A stretch of 64,000 nucleotides of DNA, from contig CAVUZJ010000005.1 in NCBI GenBank assembly GCA_963745975.1, positions 372,001 to 436,000 of the forward strand, read 5' to 3'. The DNA comes from JAKAWQ01 sp963745975. Lineage in GTDB: Bacteria; Pseudomonadota; Alphaproteobacteria; Acetobacterales; Acetobacteraceae. A program made the translations under genes and the position numbers. Positions 23,474 through 33,037 of this stretch are shown here, one piece after another. Position 1 is the first letter of the stretch. Every line of letters starts with the position of its first letter. The notes beneath the pieces were generated by a model. That model saw only the letters and a program-made list of their open reading frames with translations. It was not told the DNA's origin and ran no database searches.

Positions 23474-24418
23474 ATGGCCAGCAAACAGTCCGAACAACTC
23501 ACCACCCGCTACAAAGCCTGTGTCGCGGCGTTGGCTGCCAACCCGCAGATGCCGCTGGTCGAATTGCGGGCACTGCTGGCCCATACGATGGGTGACGCAA
23601 CGGCCGAACCGGGCGGCGTCGATTACATTGAAACCGAGGCCGGAGGGCTGCCTGCAATGTGGGCGGCGCCCAAGGCATGTTCGGAAGATCGCGTCCTGTT
23701 CTGCTCGCATGGCGGCGGTTACGTCGCTTGCTCGAGGTACACGCATCGTAAGCTTTTTGGCCACGTCGCCAAAGCGGTCGGCTGCCGGGCGCTGATCGTG
23801 GATTATCGTCTCGCGCCGGAGAACCCGCATCCCCGGCCGGTGAACGACATGGCAACGGCTTACGGCTGGCTGCTGGACCGGGGGATCAAGCCGGACCGCA
23901 TCGCACTGATCGGGGATTCGGCGGGAGGCGGGTTGGCGGTCACCACCATCCTCTGCGTGCGCCAGCAAGGCCTGCCATTGCCCGCCGCCACGATGCCGCT
24001 GTCGCCCTGGCTCGACATGGAGGCGACCGGCGGAACGTTCGAGACCAACAAGGCAAAGGACGTGCTGAACTCGCGCGAGATCATGCTGGGCATGGCGACG
24101 ACGTTCCTTGGAGAGAACGGTAACCGTCGCGATCCGCTCGCCAACCCGCTGCTCGGGGATCTGCGCGGGCTGCCTCCGGTCTACATCCAAGTGGGCGGCT
24201 ATGAGGTTCTGCTGGACGACAGCCGTGCCCTTGCCGAGGCGTTGCGGCGCGCCGACGGGGAGGTGAAGCTGGACGTGTATCCCGAGATGCAGCACGCGTT
24301 CCAGCTTCTGGCGGGCGTAGCGCCCGAGGCGGACGACGCGATCGGGAAACTCGCCGCCTGGGTGCGCCCGAAACTTGCGCTGGGGTCGGCTCACGTCGCG
24401 CCGGAAAGCTTGGGCTGA
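23474..24418 (+). CDS. Alpha/beta hydrolase of the hormone-sensitive lipase family
   Basis: A 314-residue esterase. The oxyanion-hole HGGG is at residues 79-82 and the nucleophile is S149 in GDSAGGG; the acid is probably the Asp in the LLDDSRALAEAL region and the base the His of MQHAFQLL. This pattern defines the HSL (class IV) family of carboxylesterases, including lactone hydrolases acting on short acyl esters. No signal peptide is present. The ATG at 23474 is chosen for the AAGGGGGG eight bases upstream; the frame is open further upstream without conserved sequence. Confidence 0.9.
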   Translation: MASKQSEQLTTRYKACVAALAANPQMPLVELRALLAHTMGDATAEPGGVDYIETEAGGLPAMWAAPKACSEDRVLFCSHGGGYVACSRYTHRKLFGHVAKAVGCRALIVDYRLAPENPHPRPVNDMATAYGWLLDRGIKPDRIALIGDSAGGGLAVTTILCVRQQGLPLPAATMPLSPWLDMEATGGTFETNKAKDVLNSREIMLGMATTFLGENGNRRDPLANPLLGDLRGLPPVYIQVGGYEVLLDDSRALAEALRRADGEVKLDVYPEMQHAFQLLAGVAPEADDAIGKLAAWVRPKLALGSAHVAPESLG

Positions 24419-24470
24419 CCTAGGTCCGCGTGGTCTCTGCGCGAACATCAAAGAGAGCCTGCAAACTTGC

Positions 24471-24541
24471 GGGCCCAAATGCGCGGGCCCAAATGCACGG
24501 GCCCAAATGCACGGTCACCGAGCCGTCATCGAGCCGTCATC
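24471..24541. repeat. Tandem repeats upstream of the carbonic anhydrase gene
   Basis: Three consecutive 14-base units, gggcccaaatgcgc then gggcccaaatgcac twice (24471-24512), each with a GGGCCC palindrome, followed by two copies of gagccgtcatc (24520-24530 and 24531-24541). No gene is visible in 24419-24676 apart from these. Confidence 0.8.
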
Positions 24542-24676
24542 GACCGGCCAGCGGGCTCCGTCGGACCCCCCTTGGCGATCCGGCCGTTGCAGGGCGCACG
24601 AATCCTGCCCTAACCTGCCCTTGGGGCGGGCGAATAGGCTGCCCAGCCGGTCAATCTCGATTCCAGGAGAATCCAA

Positions 24677-25189
24677 ATGAGCTTGATCGAAAGCGCAATT
24701 GCCGCAAACCGCAAGAACGCAGCGCGCCATGATCCTTCGCTGGCAAACAAGCCCGCTCCGAAGATGGCAATCCTCACTTGCATGGACCCCCGCCTGAACC
24801 AGCTGCTCGAATGGCTGGACATCAAACCCGCCGATGCGGATGTGATCCGGAACGTCGGAACGGCAGCAACAGTGGATGTCGTGCGGTCTCTCATGTTTTC
24901 CATTCACGTTCTGGGCGTGCGAGAGGTCATGATCGTCGGGCACACCGGCTGTGGCATGGAACTGTTTTCGGAAGAGGAGTTCGAGAACCGCCTCCACGCG
25001 CAATGCGGCGTGTGGGCAGTGTCTCCCGATAAATTCCACTGCTATTCCGACGTGAATCTGACGACACAAAAGCAGGTCCTGAAGCTCAGGTCGCACCCGT
25101 GGATTCCCTCGGAGGTGGCAATTCGTGGATTTGTCTTCGATTTGGCGACCGGCGAACTGAGGGAAGTAACGCCGAAGGGCAACGGATAG
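24677..25189 (+). CDS. Beta-class carbonic anhydrase
   Basis: A 170-residue enzyme of the small beta-CA type that interconverts CO2 and bicarbonate. The zinc ligands are C35, H89 and C92, in LTCMDPRL and VGHTGCGM; D37 and R39 form the conserved catalytic dyad. IRNVGTAAT is the usual following strand. It is shorter than plant-type beta-CAs and matches the Rv1284-like group. AGGAGAATCCAA precedes the ATG, a good ribosome-binding site. Confidence 0.92.
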   Translation: MSLIESAIAANRKNAARHDPSLANKPAPKMAILTCMDPRLNQLLEWLDIKPADADVIRNVGTAATVDVVRSLMFSIHVLGVREVMIVGHTGCGMELFSEEEFENRLHAQCGVWAVSPDKFHCYSDVNLTTQKQVLKLRSHPWIPSEVAIRGFVFDLATGELREVTPKGNG

Positions 25190-25427
25190 TCGATCGGCCG
25201 GGTCGCGGCGGGCGGCGGGCAGGAGACCTGCGTCCCGGTATTGGCCTGCTCGCAAAGAGTCCCGCCCTCGCGGGGCTCATCGGACAGCCGGCAGCTCTTC
25301 GTTGGCGTCACGGGCGATCTGGTTGTTGCGGGCCGGAGGGATCGGGGCATAGGCTGCCCTCGCGGCAGGCGAAGAAGCCCTTCATCGGGGGAATTCCGGC
25401 TGAAACTTCCGGATGGGGAGGATACGA

Positions 25428-25737
25428 ATGGTTCGAACCCATCAGTCAGGCGAAGCCGTTTTCAGATCGATCCTGCCTGAGGAGATCGACTGGAAGCCGT
25501 TCCCGGCTTTCCCGCCTTCGGTGCGTCTCGCGGTCCTTGTCGGTCGGCCCTCGGATCCAGGCCCTTACGTGGTAAGGGTCAAGGCGTCCTCCGGCGCCAA
25601 GCTGATGCCGCACAAACACCCGGAGGACCGAATCTACACTGTGATATCCGGTGTTTTTTACATTGGCCTCGGCGATCGGACCGCTCGGCCTTGAATAGCT
25701 GAAACGCGAAGACGATCCGCGCACCACGAGTGCTTAG
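25428..25737 (+). pseudogene. Cupin-domain gene with an internal deletion
   Basis: The start at 25428 (GGAGG six bases upstream) opens a cupin-type protein: PYVVRVKASSGAKLMPHKHP contains the metal-binding His segment and IYTVISGVFYIGLGD the following strands. The frame then ends at 25694. In another frame, 25675-25722 reads IGPLGLE, a TAG stop, LKREDDPR, which looks like the C-terminus of the same family. The middle of the cupin barrel is therefore missing and the remaining end is out of frame with a nonsense codon. The gene is non-functional. Confidence 0.7.
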
Positions 25738-25843
25738 AAGACGCCCAGCGTCTCTTCAAGCGCGCAGGAGCGACGCGGGAAACCTAAAGGGTGTTGCGAA
25801 TTCAATCGAAGCTAGCGGATCGCGCCTGACTGGAATCGGGGCA

Positions 25844-25865
25844 CCCCGCGAACTCGTTCGCGGGG
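25844..25865. repeat. Hairpin with 10-base perfect arms
   Basis: CCCCGCGAAC, TC, GTTCGCGGGG (25844-25865) is a perfect inverted repeat in the gene-free stretch 25738-26002. It is not followed by a T-run. It may be part of a dispersed element together with the palindrome 50 bases further on. Confidence 0.6.
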
Positions 25866-25914
25866 ACCCCGTGCGAAGCGATCCTGGGTGCCCTGAATCT
25901 GCTCGGGAAAACAA

Positions 25915-25951
25915 CTTAGAGCGTGTTCAGTGAGGGTGAACACGCTCTAAG
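25915..25951. repeat. Second copy of the TTAGAGCGTGTTCA palindrome
   Basis: CTTAGAGCGTGTTCA (25915-25929), a 7-base loop, and TGAACACGCTCTAAG (25937-25951). The arms share 14 bases (TTAGAGCGTGTTCA) with the palindrome at 19302-19338; the loop differs. It lies downstream of the broken cupin and 51 bases past the end of the convergent gene at 26003. Confidence 0.75.
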
Positions 25952-26002
25952 CGGAAAAACGGCGATCGGGAATACGTACCGAATCGCGTATGCTTTCGAG
26001 GA

Positions 26003-26635
26003 TCAATAGATCGTCTGGCGCAGCCGCTCGGGATAGGCGGCGTCATAGGCCGCGCCGCCCACCGCGCCGTCGGTCAAGGCCGCCAGGATCGCGCCCGCGC
26101 TCGGCAATGCCGAGCGCGGCAGATGCTTCGCCGGATTCCAGAGATCCGAGCGCACCAGAGCCTTCTGGCACTGGAAATAGACCCGATCGACGGAAACGAT
26201 GATGACCGAGCGCGGCAGCTTGCCCTGGGCCGGGAAGCGCGCGAGCAGTTCGGGCGCCACCGAGATCGCGCCGCGTCCGTTCACCCGCAAGGTTTCGCCC
26301 GCGCCCGGAATCAGGAACAGGAGCGCGAGCCGCGGGTCATGGATCAGGTTGCGGAGCGAGTCGATGCGGTTGTTGCCGCGCCGGTCCGGGATCAGCAGGG
26401 TGCGCTCATCGCTTACCACGACGAACCCCGGCGGATCGCCGCGCGGCGAGACATCGAGTCCGCCCGGTCCCGCCGTCGCCAGTGCCACGAACGGCGCGGC
26501 CTCGATGAAGGCGCGATAAATCGGCGGAACGTGATCCACCTCCTTGCGCAGCGACGGCTCCGACGGGGCGCCGTACAGCGCCGCCAGCGTGCTCTCGTCG
26601 GTGATCAGGTGCGGGTCCCGGTTGGCCGCATTCAT
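26003..26635 (-). CDS. PPOX-class (pyridoxamine 5'-phosphate oxidase-like) flavoprotein
   Basis: A 210-residue split-barrel flavin-binding protein. The FMN-binding strands FVALATAGPGGLDVSPRGD and LLIPDRRGNNRIDSLRNL and the later VDRVYFQCQKALVRSDLW segment match the MSMEG_1061-type subgroup of FMN-dependent PPOX proteins. The physiological substrate is unknown; such proteins act on small electrophiles, heme or F420/FMN-coupled reductions. The start at 26635 gives MNAANRDPHLITD, the usual N-terminus; a longer frame reaches 26707. Confidence 0.82.
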   Translation of the reverse strand: MNAANRDPHLITDESTLAALYGAPSEPSLRKEVDHVPPIYRAFIEAAPFVALATAGPGGLDVSPRGDPPGFVVVSDERTLLIPDRRGNNRIDSLRNLIHDPRLALLFLIPGAGETLRVNGRGAISVAPELLARFPAQGKLPRSVIIVSVDRVYFQCQKALVRSDLWNPAKHLPRSALPSAGAILAALTDGAVGGAAYDAAYPERLRQTIY

Positions 26636-26743
26636 GGGGAAAATTCTCCGCGGGCGAGCTCGGCACTCTAGGGAGCGCCCGCTGATCTGTGAATACGCGT
26701 CGGCCACGAGAATGATCGTGGTGAGGAAAGGCGGAAATCCGTA

Positions 26744-26903
26744 TTCCCTGTTACGCCGATTTTTTTCCCTGATGGGGCCAGAAAATTCCCTGCACTGCTC
26801 GCGTAGGGAATTTCTCCTCTAAGCCCCTGATCCGGCTGGCGTTTCGGGCGCGGAATCGGCCGTTTCGGACGCCCGGGCCCGAGAATTCCCTGTTTTTTCC
26901 CTG
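26744..26903. repeat. Cluster of TTCCCTG motifs between the PPOX gene and folC
   Basis: TTCCCTG occurs at 26744, 26765, 26786, 26886 and 26897 and AGGGAA in the opposite sense at 26805, all within 160 bases, separated by GC-rich segments including cgcccgggcccgag. No gene is visible in 26636-26905. The pattern resembles the dispersed TTCCCTGT-type repeats scattered through many alphaproteobacterial genomes. Confidence 0.5.
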
Positions 26904-26905
26904 CA

Positions 26906-28186
26906 TTACAGGCAATCCTGCTTGAGCACCTCGCCCGCGAGATAGAGGCTGCCGCTGATCAGGATCCTGCCCCGCGCCTCGCCCGCGAGTGAAGCGAGTG
27001 AAGCGGCAACGGTCGGTCCCGGCTCCGCTCGTCCGGCCGAAGCGGCGATAATCTCGGCGATCGGGGCCGCGAGATATTGCCCTGGCTCGGCCACGGCGAA
27101 GACCTTGTCCGCGAGCGGCAGAAGCGGGGCGAGGAACCCCGCGATGTCCTTGCTCGATTTCATCCCGACGATCAGGTGCAAGGGCTGATCGCGCCACGCC
27201 GCGAGATGCTCGGCGAGCGCGGCGCCGGCGCCCGGATTGTGCCCGCCGTCGAGCCAGAGCGAGAAGCCGGCGGGGAGGCTTGCGGCGAGTTTGCCGGTGA
27301 GGCGCTGGAGGCGCGCGGGCCATTCGGCGCGGCGGAGGCCGGCGGCGATCGCCGCTTCGGGAATCGCGAGGCCCGCGGCGTCGAGGGCGGCGAGCGCGAT
27401 GCCGGCATTGTCGAGCTGGAAAGGGCCAGGCAGCGCCGGCGGCGGCAGGTCGCGGAGGTGGGTTGCGTCGCGATAGCGGAAGCCCTCCGCGAGCGGTGCG
27501 ACGTCCCACGCCTCGAAGCGGGCGAGGAAGGGTGCGTGGAGGTGGGAGGCTTGTTGGCGGATGACGGCGAGCGCCTCGGGCGCCTGCGCGCCGGTCGCCA
27601 CGGGCACGCCCGCCTTGATGATGCCCGCCTTCTCGAAGGCGATGGCGGCGAGCGTATCGCCCAGGAATTCCTGGTGGTCGAGCGAGATCGAGGTGATGGC
27701 GGATGCGGCCGGCGGGGGGATGACGTTGGTCGCGTCGAACCGCCCGCCGAGCCCGACCTCCAGCAGGCAGAGGTCGGCGGGCTGCGCGGCAAAGAGAAAA
27801 AAAGCAACCGCGGTCACCATCTCGAAGACGGTGATCGGCGCGCCCGCATTGATGCGCTCGAGCTCCTCGAGCGCGTCGGCCAGGGCTGCGTCGGTGACGA
27901 GCGTCCCCGCGATGCGGATCCGCTCGTTGAAGCGCACGAGGTGCGGCGAGGTATAGACGTGCACGCGCCGCCCGGCCGCCTCCGCGATCGCGCGGAGGAA
28001 CGCGATGGTGCTGCCCTTGCCGTTGGTGCCGGCGATGTGGATGACGGGCGGCAGGCGCCGCTCGGGATGGCCGAGGCGCGCCAAAAGGGCTTGCAGGCGC
28101 TCGAGGCTGAGATCGATGAGGCGGGGATGGAGCGCGTGCAGCCGCGCGATCAGGGGATCGATGCGGCCCTCGGTGGTGACGCTCAA
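26906..28186 (-). CDS. folC: Bifunctional dihydrofolate synthase/folylpolyglutamate synthase
   Basis: A 426-residue Mur-ligase-family enzyme that adds glutamate to dihydropteroate and to reduced folates. The ATP loop is HIAGTNGKGSTIAFL (about residues 49-63); SPHLVRFNERIRI, EVGLGGRFDATN and SISLDHQEFLGDT are FolC signatures, and LWLDGGHNPGA marks the C-terminal domain. It starts with TTG at 28186 inside a TTGA overlap with the accD stop, so its translation depends on accD. The accD-folC order is common in proteobacteria. Confidence 0.95.
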   Translation of the reverse strand: MSVTTEGRIDPLIARLHALHPRLIDLSLERLQALLARLGHPERRLPPVIHIAGTNGKGSTIAFLRAIAEAAGRRVHVYTSPHLVRFNERIRIAGTLVTDAALADALEELERINAGAPITVFEMVTAVAFFLFAAQPADLCLLEVGLGGRFDATNVIPPPAASAITSISLDHQEFLGDTLAAIAFEKAGIIKAGVPVATGAQAPEALAVIRQQASHLHAPFLARFEAWDVAPLAEGFRYRDATHLRDLPPPALPGPFQLDNAGIALAALDAAGLAIPEAAIAAGLRRAEWPARLQRLTGKLAASLPAGFSLWLDGGHNPGAGAALAEHLAAWRDQPLHLIVGMKSSKDIAGFLAPLLPLADKVFAVAEPGQYLAAPIAEIIAASAGRAEPGPTVAASLASLAGEARGRILISGSLYLAGEVLKQDCL

Positions 28187-29040
28187 GCCGCTTCCTTGAC
28201 CGTCAGCAGGCCGATGATGCGCGCGAGTGTCGCGGCAAGCTCGCCGCGCGGCACCACCTGATCGACGATGCCGTGCGCGTGGAGATATTCCGCGCGCTGG
28301 AATCCCTCGGGCAGCTTCTCGCGCACCGTCTGCTCGATCACCCGCTGGCCGGCGAAGCCGATCAGCGCGCCGGGCTCGGCAAGGGCCACGTCGCCCAGCA
28401 TGGCGAAGCTCGCGGTGACGCCGCCGGTGGTGGGATCGGTCAGCACGACGATGTAGGGCAGGCCCGCATCCTTGACCATGCGCACCGCGAGCACGGTGCG
28501 CGGCATCTGCATCAGGCTGATCGCGCCTTCCTGCATGCGCGCCCCGCCTGAGGCGGTGAAGACGACGAGGGAAGCCTGCTGGAGCGTGGCAAGGCGCGCC
28601 GCGGCGAGGATCCCTTCGCCGACCGCGGCCCCCATCGAGCCGCCCATGAAGGAGAACTCCATCGCCGCGACGACGGATTTGTGCCCGCCGATGGTTCCGT
28701 GCGCGACGATGAGCGCGTCATCGAGGCCGGTTTTTTCGCGCGCCTCGCGCAGACGCTCGGAATAGCGCTTCTGGTCGCGGAAGCGTAGCGGGTCGGCGGG
28801 GACTTTCGGCAGCTCGATCCGGGTGTACTCGCCCGCATCGAACGTCCAGCCGAGGCGTTCGGTCGCGGTCGCGCGCAGATGATGCTGGCAGTGCGGGCAG
28901 ACCTTGAGGCTTTTCTCGAGGTCGCGGTGGAAGATCATCTGCTGGCAGGCGGGGCATTGGTGCCAGAGATTCTCCGGCACCTCGCGCCTTCCGAGCAGCG
29001 TGCGGATCTTCGGCCGCACATATTCGGAGAGCCAGCTCAT
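28183..29040 (-). CDS. accD: Acetyl-CoA carboxylase carboxyltransferase beta subunit
   Basis: A 285-residue subunit that, with AccA, transfers the carboxyl group from biotin to acetyl-CoA in fatty-acid synthesis. The zinc ribbon is complete: C29, C32, C48 and C51 (CPAC and CPHC). The crotonase-like core includes FSFMGGSMGAAVGE and TASGGARMQEG, the oxyanion-hole segments. The start at 29040 gives the usual MSWLSEYVRPKIR; the frame extends upstream to 29100 without conserved sequence. It lies 10 bases after trpA and overlaps folC. Confidence 0.96.
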   Translation of the reverse strand: MSWLSEYVRPKIRTLLGRREVPENLWHQCPACQQMIFHRDLEKSLKVCPHCQHHLRATATERLGWTFDAGEYTRIELPKVPADPLRFRDQKRYSERLREAREKTGLDDALIVAHGTIGGHKSVVAAMEFSFMGGSMGAAVGEGILAAARLATLQQASLVVFTASGGARMQEGAISLMQMPRTVLAVRMVKDAGLPYIVVLTDPTTGGVTASFAMLGDVALAEPGALIGFAGQRVIEQTVREKLPEGFQRAEYLHAHGIVDQVVPRGELAATLARIIGLLTVKEAA

Positions 29041-29050
29041 GCGGCCCAGC

Positions 29051-29877
29051 TCATGCAGCAAGCCGCGCGCCGCGCACGCCCGAGGAGAGCGCGCGGACAT
29101 CGGCGAGCACGCGCGCGACGGTATCGCCGGCTGCGCGGCCCTTGGCGTCGAGCGAGGCGGCCAGCGTCGCGATCAGCGAGGACGCGACCACGGCGGCGTC
29201 GGCGATCTGGACGACCTCGGCCGCCTGCGCCGGCGTCTTGACGCCGAAGCCGACCGCGATCGGCAAGGCGGTCGCGCGGCGGAGGCGCGGGATATTCGCC
29301 GCCAGCTCCGCGCCCGTCGCACTCCGGGTGCCGGTGATGCCGGTGATGCTGACGTAATAGACGAAGCCTGAGCTGCCCTCGAGCACCTTCGGAAGCCGCG
29401 CATCGTCGGTGGTGGGGGCGACGAGGCGGATCACGTCGAGCCCGTTCGCCTTGGCGTGCGGCAGCAGGAGATCCGCTTCCTCGGGCGGGAGATCGACGAC
29501 GATCAACCCGTCCACGCCGGATGCGGCGGCGTCGCGGGCGAAGGGCTCGGTTCCATAGGCGAGGATCGGGTTGAGATAGCCCATGAGGATGACGGGCGTG
29601 TCCGCGTCGCCTGCGCGGAAATTGCGCACCATCGCGAGCGTGCGCCGGAGCGTCGCACCGGCGTCGAGCGCGCGCCGTCCGGCGGCCTGGATGATCGGCC
29701 CGTCCGCCATCGGATCTGTGAACGGCATGCCGATCTCGATCAGGTCCGCGCCCGCCGCCGGCAAACCATTAAGCATCGCTGCACTCGTCTCCGCGTCCGG
29801 ATCGTATGCCTCGAGGAAGGGGATCAGCGCGCCGCGGCCGGCGCGGCGGAGGCTTGCGAAGCGCGCGGCGATGCGGC

Positions 29878-29881
<4 letters not shown>
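29051..29881 (-). CDS. trpA: Tryptophan synthase alpha chain
   Basis: A 276-residue TIM-barrel subunit that cleaves indole-3-glycerol phosphate to indole. The catalytic residues E49 and D60 fall at exactly the numbering of the classic enzymes (DLIEIGMPFTDPMADGP). LPIAVGFGVKTPAQA is the phosphate-binding loop. It starts with TTG at 29881 within a TTGA overlap with the trpB stop, giving strict coupling between the two subunits. Confidence 0.96.
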
Positions 29882-31103
<1,222 letters not shown>

Positions 31104-31107
<4 letters not shown>

Positions 31108-31991
31108 CGCTCGGTCTCTCTTGCCGGAAGGCTGATAGCCGAAGCGAAGAGCCGGGTCATCAGCCTGGGTCCGATCCGCCGCGCAGCCGTCGCGCCGGCG
31201 ATGGCCAGCCCGCCGAGCGCCACCCATTGGGCAGGCCGAACACCGGCCTCGAGGGAAAGATTGGCGCCGAGGATGCGCGGCCACGGCAGGCCGGTGGCGA
31301 GCGCGTACCAGCCCGCCTCGAGCCCGGCGGTGGCGATGGCGGCAACGCATGCGAGGCCGAGCAGGGCGAGCGGCCGGCGGCGCGCACCCTTGGGCAGGAA
31401 CCGCCAGCCAAGCAGCCAGAGATAGAGGCCGGCGCAGGTGGCGGAGAGCGTCACGTTCGCCGGCGCCTCCATGAAGCTGTGGAGGAGGGCCAGGACAATG
31501 GCGGGATGGACGAGGAGATGGAGCCGCTTCCAGCCGCGGCCGAGGCGGCGCACCCAACCGTCCGTCGAGGTGAACGCGAGCGCGGCGAGCGCGACGACGG
31601 AGGCGAGGCCGACGGTCAGCACCGGATGGCTCACCATCTGGACGGTGATGAAGCCCCACGCGAAGCCCTGCTGGAAGGCATAGACGACGAGGTGCGCCGC
31701 GGCGTAGGCGGCCGCCGCGACGCCCAGCATCCGCCGCACCAGAGTGAGCCGCGGCAGCGCGAAGACCACCGCAAGGGGCGTTACCGCGAGCGTGGCCACC
31801 AGGAGCCGGTCCGACCAGAAGCCGGTGAGCAGCAGGACCGTCTGGGAGGGATGACCGGCCACGCCGTCGACCGCCCAGGCGACCGCCTGCACCAGCGCCG
31901 GCAGCGGCAAAAGCACGAAGACGACGGTCTTGAGGGCCGAGAGGCGGCCGCTGCGATCCCGCCAAGGGGCGCGCCGCCTCGCTCCGCTCAT
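31104..31991 (-). CDS. MsrQ/YedZ-like heme-binding membrane protein (ferric-reductase-like domain)
   Basis: A 295-residue protein with about eight hydrophobic helices. The His pairs AAYAAAHLVVYAF and WKRLHLLVHPAIVLALLHSF are where the ferric-reductase-like family binds heme. MsrQ passes electrons to the periplasmic methionine-sulfoxide reductase MsrP; no msrP is adjacent. It is coupled to trpB by GTGA, so both are on one transcript, an unusual partnership. A different electron acceptor is possible. The N-terminus is strongly basic (RRRAPWRDRSGR). Confidence 0.7.
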
Positions 31992-32019
31992 GACCTTGCG
32001 GTGGCGGGCGGCGCCAGGC

Positions 32020-32661
32020 TCACGGCTTCGCGGGGGCGGGGGCGCCGGCCGGCGGCCCCGGCGGAGGAAGGTTCGGCTGGATGCGCTGGTAGCCCGTGGG
32101 TGCCATGAAGAGCGAGGCGGGCTGCGGGCCGTAGGTCACCGAGGTCGCCACGATCCCCGTGTTTGGCGTGGGCGCACTCGCCGGCTGGCCGCGCAGCACA
32201 ACGCCATCGGCGGTGATGCAGGCGTCGCCCTGGACCTGGCCGGCCGCGGACATCTCCCACACGGTGCAGGGCTGGCCCGCCACCGTCGCCGTACCGCGGC
32301 GGACGAGCTGCAGATCAGGGGTGCGGAACATCAGCTCCCCCATGCCCGGCGGCGCTTGCCCCTGCTCGTAGCTGTGCGTCGCGTCGTCGACTGCCGTCAC
32401 CACACCCCCCTTGTGATCGATCACCAGGAAGCCGGGCTGGCCGGACACGTCGATATGCACACGCTGGTCGGCGGCGTCGAAATACATGTGCAACACATGC
32501 GTCGCCCCCTGGGGGTCCTGCTGACTGGGGGGGTCCTGCACGCGATAGGTTACGGCGACGTCGCGCGTGGGAACGAGCGGCGGCTGATCATTGGCCCAAG
32601 CCGACGCCGCGCCCAGCACAAGTGCAAGCGCGCCGAGACCGGAAGCGAGGCGTGGCGGCAT
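32020..32661 (-). CDS. Exported protein of unknown function
   Basis: A 213-residue protein with a signal peptide (MPPRLASGLGALALVLGAAS, cleavage probably after AWA). The mature part is beta-rich, has two cysteines (GQPCTVWEM and GDACITADG) likely to form a disulfide, and ends in a proline-rich tail. The arrangement resembles LolA-like or DUF4412-type periplasmic proteins, in which CTVWE strands pair with an ACITADGV strand, but I cannot assign it. The ATG at 32661 has GGAGG five bases upstream. Confidence 0.7.
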   Translation of the reverse strand: MPPRLASGLGALALVLGAASAWANDQPPLVPTRDVAVTYRVQDPPSQQDPQGATHVLHMYFDAADQRVHIDVSGQPGFLVIDHKGGVVTAVDDATHSYEQGQAPPGMGELMFRTPDLQLVRRGTATVAGQPCTVWEMSAAGQVQGDACITADGVVLRGQPASAPTPNTGIVATSVTYGPQPASLFMAPTGYQRIQPNLPPPGPPAGAPAPAKP

Positions 32662-32744
32662 CAAATCCTCCTACGAAGACGGGGCGAAGCTGGGACTGGC
32701 GGCGGCGCGGGTCAAGCGGCCAGTCGGAGGCTTGGGGCGCGATC

Positions 32745-33029
32745 AGGCCAGGGGCTCTGCCCCTGGACCCCGACCGTTTGCCCGACCCGGCAGCGAGGCT
32801 GACGCCCGGCGTCCCAGCGCTATGCCTAGCGTCTCGGCGCGGCATTTGCCCTGCCCATGCCTTTGGCGCGTACGCGCCAAAGGCATGGGCAGGGCAAATG
32901 CCGCGCCGAACAGGCCCGCCCCCCACCATCCCGAGACCCGGCACCGCCGGCGGGGCGGCCAACGCCTTAAGGTCGGGGGGTCCAGGGCCTCAAGGCCCTG
33001 GCGGGGTCCAGGGGCAGAGCCCCTGGCCT
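32745..33029. mobile_element. 285-bp non-coding element with 28-bp perfect terminal inverted repeats
   Basis: The 28 bases at 32745-32772 are the exact reverse complement of 33002-33029. Each arm contains the self-complementary aggggctctgcccct. The interior has a 76-bp perfect palindrome (32834-32909) and a smaller hairpin (ccagggcctcaaggccctgg, 32982-33001). It has no gene and fills the gap between the exported-protein gene and aat. The structure is that of a miniature inverted-repeat element; no transposase or target-site duplication was recognised, so mobility is inferred. Confidence 0.65.
32834..32909. repeat. 76-bp perfect palindrome
   Basis: The left half begins tcggcgcggcatttgccc at 32834 and meets its exact reverse complement at the central gcgcgtacgcgc; the match ends at 32909 with no mismatch and no loop. 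The sequence could extrude as a cruciform or form a very stable RNA hairpin. Confidence 0.9.
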
Positions 33030-33037
33030 TGTCTTTC

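Noticed and set aside
24471..24541. CRISPR-like repeats
   Set aside because: The units are 14 and 11 bp, directly adjacent, with no spacers.
25190..25427. Possible coding frames between the carbonic anhydrase and the broken cupin
   Set aside because: The frames are short, lack start sites or conserved motifs, and nothing else recognisable is present.
32745..33029. Intact insertion sequence
   Set aside because: There is no transposase frame inside the inverted repeats; at most it is a non-autonomous element.
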